From: an uncultured Desulfomonile sp.
GTDB taxonomy: Bacteria > Desulfobacterota > Desulfomonilia > Desulfomonilales > Desulfomonilaceae
Direction of reading: 5' to 3'
NCBI GenBank assembly: GCA_937915285.1
Contig: CALDNG010000489.1
Coordinates: 1 to 9,183 of the forward strand
Length of the DNA stretch: 9,183 nt
Shown here: positions 5,668 through 9,183 of the stretch, piece after piece
Numbering within the stretch: the stretch's first letter is position 1
Layout of the letters: each line of letters opens with the position of its first letter
Notes under the pieces: generated by a model
The model's input: the letters and a program-made list of their open reading frames with translations, nothing else
Told to the model about the DNA's origin: nothing
Databases searched by the model: none
Translations under genes and position numbers: made by a program

Positions 5668-6912
5668 CTAACTATAAATCTTCTCATCCAAAGCGTCGGC
5701 TTCGGCAGCGTCGGCTTCGAAATCACGGGCGAGCCTCGCCTGCTTTTCCTTTAGGAATTCCTTGTACCATTCACTTGCGATGATGACCGACATGACCTCA
5801 TTTGTGCCGGTCCATATGGAGGCCAGCCTGAGGTCACGGAAGATCCTCTCCACCGGATATACATTCGTATATCCTATTCCACCCATTACCTGCATCGCGT
5901 TGTGAGCCACTTTCTGGCAGGATTCGGTCACAAACTTTTTGGTCTCGGATACCATGCGCCTGATCAGGTTTTGCTGGCAGGCCGCGTCAACTGATCGGGC
6001 GGTGGTGTAAACCAGTGATCTGGCTGCGTCCAGGAGCATGGCGGCTTCAGCCACCTGGAAACTCACACCCTGAAACTGGTTAATGACCTGGCCGAATGCC
6101 TTGCGTTTTGTGGTGTAAGAAGTAGCCACATCCAGGGCCGGTCTAGCTGCTCCGATCGTCATTGCTGCCGTTCCAAGGCGCTCAGGTATCATCATCGTGT
6201 TGAATACCGCATAGGCGCCGTTTAGCTTCCCGACAATGTTCTCCCTGGGAACCCTCACATCCCGAAAAACCACCCGGCCGGCTCCACCCCCGCGGCAGCC
6301 CATCAGACCGTACAGATACTGGACATCAACTCCGTCAGTCCTGTCCACTATAAAGCAGGTCAGGGCCTTGTGAGGCTCGGCGTTCATGTCCGTCCTCGCG
6401 TACACCAGGAAAAAATCAGCGCCTTCAGCGCCAACTATGAACCGTTTCTGACCGTTGAGCAAAAAGTGATCGCCCTTATCCTCTGCCAAGGAGGTTGTTC
6501 CGAAGAAGTCAGAGCCTCCGCGGGGTTCAGTCAGGCATTCTGCCGCGAACATCTCGCCCCGGAGTAAAGGCCTGACGTATTTTTGCTTCTGCTCCTCAGT
6601 CCCGTGAAGAATGATGGCGTCGCAAACAAGCTCGGCGCCAATGCCGAATGTGCATGCGAAAATGTATCCTAGAGTACCTATCTCCTCCATCAGCATGCAG
6701 GTGGTCACCCAATCCATTTCCCTGCCGCCGTACTCTGCAGGGTACCGGACCCCCAGGAGATTCCTGCGCCCGGCCTCACGGAGAAACTCCGTCGGGAACT
6801 TGATCCTGTCAGCGTCCATGTCGAGTATCATCTTGCGCGGAACCCAACTGACAAGATCACGAGCCTCTTCCCTTATCTCAAGCTGTTGTTTGGTCAGCAA
6901 ATAGTCAAACAT
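5668..6912 (-). CDS. Acyl-CoA dehydrogenase (FAD-dependent)
   Basis: This flavoenzyme oxidises an acyl-CoA to the 2,3-enoyl-CoA and passes electrons to electron-transferring flavoprotein in the cytoplasm. The 414 residues have the standard family layout. The N-terminal helical domain contains the LLGVRYPAEYGG segment (52-63). The middle beta domain contains AAECLTEPRGGSD (123-135), which contacts FAD and substrate. The C-terminal helical domain contains QVMGGIGYTN (341-350) and RIFRDLRLASIWTGTNEVM (356-374). The usual catalytic Glu of the EGT motif is replaced (WTGT, Thr368). Glu244 in MIPERL sits where isovaleryl-CoA and long-chain dehydrogenases keep their base, so it is the likely catalytic residue. 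A charged tail (390-414) follows the core. The ATG at 6912 has GAGGAG six bases upstream. It is the last gene of the operon, 20 bases after the ligase stop. The exact acyl substrate is not determinable; a branched or longer chain is suggested. Confidence 0.93.
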   Translation of the reverse strand: MFDYLLTKQQLEIREEARDLVSWVPRKMILDMDADRIKFPTEFLREAGRRNLLGVRYPAEYGGREMDWVTTCMLMEEIGTLGYIFACTFGIGAELVCDAIILHGTEEQKQKYVRPLLRGEMFAAECLTEPRGGSDFFGTTSLAEDKGDHFLLNGQKRFIVGAEGADFFLVYARTDMNAEPHKALTCFIVDRTDGVDVQYLYGLMGCRGGGAGRVVFRDVRVPRENIVGKLNGAYAVFNTMMIPERLGTAAMTIGAARPALDVATSYTTKRKAFGQVINQFQGVSFQVAEAAMLLDAARSLVYTTARSVDAACQQNLIRRMVSETKKFVTESCQKVAHNAMQVMGGIGYTNVYPVERIFRDLRLASIWTGTNEVMSVIIASEWYKEFLKEKQARLARDFEADAAEADALDEKIYS

Positions 6913-6932
6913 GCCATTCTCCTCAAGACTTA

Positions 6933-8438
6933 CTATTTATACTGATCCCTCAACTGGAATTTCATTACCTTTCCGGTTGGGGTGTGAGGAAGCGCTTCCA
7001 CGATATGGAAGACCCTTGGAATTTTGTACTTTGCGAGCTTGTCTGCCAGATAGCCTTTTATGAAATCAGCGTCCGGATTCTTGTCCTTGGCCGGAACTAC
7101 GATCGCCGCAACCGTTTCTCCCCATTCAGCGTTAGGAACTCCGATCACAGCGGCCTCCATGATGTCAGGGCAACTCACAAGCACATCCTCCACTTCCTTG
7201 GAATAGACGTTTTCCCCACCTGTGACTATCATGTCCTTTGTCCTGTCGACTATGTAGAGGTAACCGTCGGAGTCTATCTTCGCCATATCACCTGTCTTGT
7301 ACCATGAGCCGTCAAAGGCTTCAGCGGTCGCCTCGGGGTTCTTGAAATATCCTTTCATCATACTGTCAGCCTGAAGCCATATTTCGCCAACCTCATTACG
7401 TCCGGCCTGCGTCCCGTCGGGCTTCATGACTATCAGATCGGCGCCAGGCAGAGCTTTACTGCCGATTGAACCGGCCTTGGCCACCTGTTCATATGGCATC
7501 AGCACGGTACCGGTAGGACCGGATTCAGTCATGCCGTAAACCTGATAGAAGTTGTCCGACCTGTATTTTGACATGACCATGCGGGCAGTGTCTTCGGCCA
7601 TCGGGCCGCCGCCATAAATCCAGCAACGCATCGAGCCAAGGTCAAAGTCGCTGAATTGCGGTATCATCTGTAACGGGAGTATGTATGAAATAGGCGCCCC
7701 AAAATAAACGGTGCATTTCTCGGCCTGAATAGCCTGAAGGAAATGCAGTGGGTGATACTCCCTGATGAGGACTACCGTCCCGCCTACATACTGCGTTCCC
7801 ATGAACCAGTTGTTAAGTGGTGAGGAATGCCAGATCGGCATGGCCATGAGAGTGACATCCTGTTCACCGATCTTGACAGCCAGCGCTCCGGTTATCCCAG
7901 CCATCATTACGCTGCGATGAGTATGCAGGCAGCCTTTGGGCTTGCCCGTTGTGCCGCTGGTGTAGAGTATCTCCGCATAATCGTCATCCATGATTTCGAC
8001 AGGAGTGAATCCTGGCGCATTGAACAACAAATCAGCCAGCGTTTCGTACCCTTCCACCGCCGAATCCATCGCAACCTTCCTGATGCCTGAGGAAAGCTTG
8101 GATATGACTGGAAGCAGCGACCCGTCAAAAAAAAGGATTTTGGATTCACTATGCTCGAGAATGTATTCCACTTCAGGCGCCATGAGCTTGTGATTGACCG
8201 GAACCACTACCGCCCCGGCCTTTGTCGCCCCAAAAAAGGCTGTCACAAAATCCGGGGTGTTCTGACTCATTATGGCGATCCTGTCGCCCTTGTTTATGCC
8301 CCACCCCTGTAAAAGACCAGCGGCCCGCTCGGACCTGTCTTTCAACTCGCTGAAGGTAACACCATTCCCATTGTAACGAAGGCTCACCTTGCCCGAATAT
8401 TTCCTCGCGTTAAGATCCACCATTTGCGCCAGGTTCAT
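6933..8438 (-). CDS. AMP-forming acyl-CoA ligase (ANL superfamily)
   Basis: This enzyme activates a carboxylic acid with ATP and CoA, through an acyl-adenylate, to give acyl-CoA, AMP and pyrophosphate. It supplies the dehydrogenase encoded next. The 501 residues contain the full motif set: the phosphate loop YTSGTTGKPKG (159-169), the adenine-binding YGMTES (301-306), YKTGD (380-384), the hinge region DRTKDMIVTGGENVYSKEVE (398-417) and the C-terminal catalytic lysine in PTGK (Lys490). The length is typical of the class I medium- to long-chain fatty acyl-CoA ligases. The ATG at 8438 has AGGGAGA (8450-8444) five bases upstream and overlaps the MerR gene's last 29 bases, so translation is probably coupled. 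Substrate specificity (fatty, branched-chain or aromatic acid) cannot be read from the sequence; the operon context favours a fatty or branched-chain acid. Confidence 0.94.
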   Translation of the reverse strand: MNLAQMVDLNARKYSGKVSLRYNGNGVTFSELKDRSERAAGLLQGWGINKGDRIAIMSQNTPDFVTAFFGATKAGAVVVPVNHKLMAPEVEYILEHSESKILFFDGSLLPVISKLSSGIRKVAMDSAVEGYETLADLLFNAPGFTPVEIMDDDYAEILYTSGTTGKPKGCLHTHRSVMMAGITGALAVKIGEQDVTLMAMPIWHSSPLNNWFMGTQYVGGTVVLIREYHPLHFLQAIQAEKCTVYFGAPISYILPLQMIPQFSDFDLGSMRCWIYGGGPMAEDTARMVMSKYRSDNFYQVYGMTESGPTGTVLMPYEQVAKAGSIGSKALPGADLIVMKPDGTQAGRNEVGEIWLQADSMMKGYFKNPEATAEAFDGSWYKTGDMAKIDSDGYLYIVDRTKDMIVTGGENVYSKEVEDVLVSCPDIMEAAVIGVPNAEWGETVAAIVVPAKDKNPDADFIKGYLADKLAKYKIPRVFHIVEALPHTPTGKVMKFQLRDQYK

Positions 8439-8832
8439 GAGTCTCTCCCTTTCTCAAATCTGATAGTCTCTTGACAAGTTTTTCCCTCACCGACAGTATA
8501 TCCTGCTCGAGAAGCTGTAACTCCCCGATCCGGTCTCTGATTTCCCTGAGTTTTTTTTCGCCGTATGCAAGAGATCTATCAATTTGCGCAACCTCATTAA
8601 ACTCGGCGTCCGTCATTCCTATCATCTCGGCTATCTCATCCAGAGAATATCCAAAGCGTTTTCCCCTCAGGATGAGCTTGAGCCTGGCCCTGTCGCGCCT
8701 GTCATATATTCGTTGGTTGCCACTCGTCCGTCCCGGCGATATCAATCCCTTCTCTTCATAAAAACGTATCGAACGAGGGCTGATCTCAAACTCCGAAGCA
8801 AGCTCGGATATTGAATAGAACGTGGGTTTGAT
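8410..8832 (-). CDS. MerR-family regulator of the acyl-CoA operon, LiuR-like, with apparent ATC start
   Basis: A transcriptional regulator binding its own operon's promoter. Read from ATC (8832-8830) it has 140 residues. The winged helix-turn-helix spans about 5-73 (YSISELASEFEISPRSIRFY at 6-25, then EEKGLISPGR, RIYDRRDRARLKLILRGKRF and GYSLDEIAEMIGM). A dimerising coiled coil follows (about 80-130, EKKLREIRDRIGELQLLEQD). It lacks the Cys ligands of metal-sensing MerR proteins. Together with the RARLKLILRGKRFG helix, this matches LiuR-type regulators of branched-chain and fatty acid catabolism. The frame is open from the stop at 8871-8869 but has no ATG, GTG or TTG before the TTG at 8745, which would delete the helix-turn-helix. 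The ATC has AGAAGGA (8847-8841) eight bases upstream and gives an N-terminus of normal length. A sequence error (ATG read as ATC) or an N-terminal frameshift from the out-of-frame ATG at 8858 are alternatives. Confidence 0.82.
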   Translation of the reverse strand: MKPTFYSISELASEFEISPRSIRFYEEKGLISPGRTSGNQRIYDRRDRARLKLILRGKRFGYSLDEIAEMIGMTDAEFNEVAQIDRSLAYGEKKLREIRDRIGELQLLEQDILSVREKLVKRLSDLRKGETHEPGANGGS

Positions 8833-8862
8833 GGTGGAATTCCTTCTGGGCCAATCATAACG

Positions 8863-8878
8863 TTTACGTTAACGTTAA
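8863..8878. promoter_or_regulatory. Operator palindrome TT-T-ACGTTAACGT-T-AA
   Basis: A perfect 10-base palindrome ACGTTAACGT (8866-8875) is extended by matching TT/AA at 8863-8864 and 8877-8878, with one mismatched pair. It is part of a triple TAACGTT-like direct repeat that continues to 8859. It covers the predicted transcription start and touches the -10 box. From memory of LiuR sites, an ACGT-containing palindrome of this length is the expected type. Binding would block RNA polymerase, so autorepression is inferred. Confidence 0.7.
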
Positions 8879-8907
8879 GTATAGCCCCCAAGAACGGGCC
8901 TTGTCAA
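8878..8907 (-). promoter_or_regulatory. Promoter of the merR - ligase - dehydrogenase operon
   Basis: On the minus strand TTGACA (8907-8902, perfect -35) is followed after 18 bases by TATACT (8883-8878). Transcription would begin near 8871, about 40 bases before the MerR start. The operator palindrome begins at the -10 box and extends into the transcribed region. The spacer is near normal length, so this looks like a repressible promoter and not the 19-20-base-spacer type that classical MerR proteins activate by twisting. Confidence 0.75.
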
Positions 8908-8946
8908 TTTGTTTCAACCGGTTACATCGCCTCAGCCGACAAGACC

Positions 8947-8970
8947 AAAAAAACGCCCTAAGGCCATGTT
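8947..8970 (-). terminator. Possible terminator of the outer-membrane protein gene
   Basis: On the minus strand an imperfect stem (AAC and GCC pairing with GGC and GTT around TTAG, with a three-base bulge) runs straight into seven T residues (8953-8947). It starts about 10 bases past the stop at 8981 and ends before the operon promoter. The T-tract and position are convincing; the stem is weak. Confidence 0.45.
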
Positions 8971-8980
8971 TTTGATGAAA

Positions 8981-9183
8981 CTAGAAAACCAGTCCGAATG
9001 TAAAGCCCCCGCCGATGCTATACTGCGAGACGGTCAATCCGGTCGCGCTTCTGTTTATTGAGATACCTGGCGCTTCGAATTGGGCTTCAGAGTCGCCTGA
9101 TATTACAGATGCGGCGCCGGTTAGCCAAACACTCAGGGATGTCTGTTTCGGTACGGGAACGAAGTATTCCCCGGTTACCCCAA
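8981..9183 (-). CDS. C-terminus of a probable outer-membrane beta-barrel protein
   Basis: Only the last 66 residues are visible, read by hand from the minus strand, beginning GVTGEYFVPVPKQT and ending at TAG (8983-8981). Short alternating hydrophobic/polar stretches separated by polar turns resemble transmembrane beta strands, for example SLSVWLTGAASVI and the last strand SIGGGFTFGLVF. The terminal Phe preceded by alternating aromatic and aliphatic residues is the signature recognised by the BAM assembly machinery. The family cannot be named from this fragment. A transporter of the FadL or phenol-pathway 'MetA' type would suit the neighbouring acyl-CoA genes, but nothing here shows that. The gene continues beyond the right edge. 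Confidence 0.65.
   Translation of the reverse strand, partial: GVTGEYFVPVPKQTSLSVWLTGAASVISGDSEAQFEAPGISINRSATGLTVSQYSIGGGFTFGLVF

Noticed and set aside
8127..8134. A8 tract inside the ligase gene, and a T8 tract inside merR (8551-8558), considered as slippage or phase-variation sites
   Set aside because: Both encode ordinary residues (FF and KK) in intact frames, and eight-base runs are common in such DNA.

Overview
The window (9183 bases) looks like a chromosomal segment of a Gram-negative bacterium. I infer a deltaproteobacterium/Desulfobacterota-type anaerobe: there is a compact MerR - acyl-CoA ligase - acyl-CoA dehydrogenase operon, a soluble PAS kinase with a Cys-rich PAS motif, an apparent outer-membrane protein C-terminus, and moderate GC. 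The lineage is inferred from gene style only. No mobile element, CRISPR array, rRNA or tRNA was seen.

Layout. Positions 1-295 (minus) hold the N-terminal 98 residues of a sugar-phosphate nucleotidyltransferase (glucose-1-phosphate thymidylyltransferase type). A gene-free stretch of about 470 bases follows, with candidate promoters in both directions and a perfect 6+6 palindrome. Positions 768-2690 (plus) encode a soluble PAS-GAF-like-PAS histidine kinase with no response regulator nearby. It converges on a periplasmic D-alanyl-D-alanine carboxypeptidase (2792-3820, minus), and a large nested hairpin separates the two. Positions 4015-4932 (minus) encode a GNAT/FemAB-like acyltransferase in visibly AT-richer DNA. 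Its upstream region carries overlapping divergent promoter candidates, the plus-strand one leading to an unrecognised 115-residue protein (5254-5601).

Positions 8832-5668 (minus) form a three-gene acyl-CoA operon. It has a near-consensus promoter (TTGACA-18-TATACT), an ACGTTAACGT palindrome at the start site, a MerR-family regulator, an AMP-forming acyl-CoA ligase whose start overlaps the regulator's end by 29 bases, an acyl-CoA dehydrogenase 20 bases further on, and an intrinsic terminator. The ligase would activate a carboxylic acid to its CoA thioester and the dehydrogenase would desaturate it at C2-C3. The regulator resembles the LiuR type that controls branched-chain amino acid and fatty acid catabolism, and probably represses its own operon. 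The window ends in the C-terminus of a probable outer-membrane beta-barrel protein (8981-9183, minus).

I see no clear new multi-gene system. The most notable item is the MerR regulator: its reading frame has no ATG, GTG or TTG early enough to include the DNA-binding domain, and the best-supported start is an ATC codon with a good Shine-Dalgarno. Other points worth a look are the acyl-CoA dehydrogenase that lacks the usual C-terminal catalytic Glu but has a Glu at the isovaleryl-CoA/long-chain-type position, the Cys-motif PAS kinase, and the unrecognised 115-residue protein.
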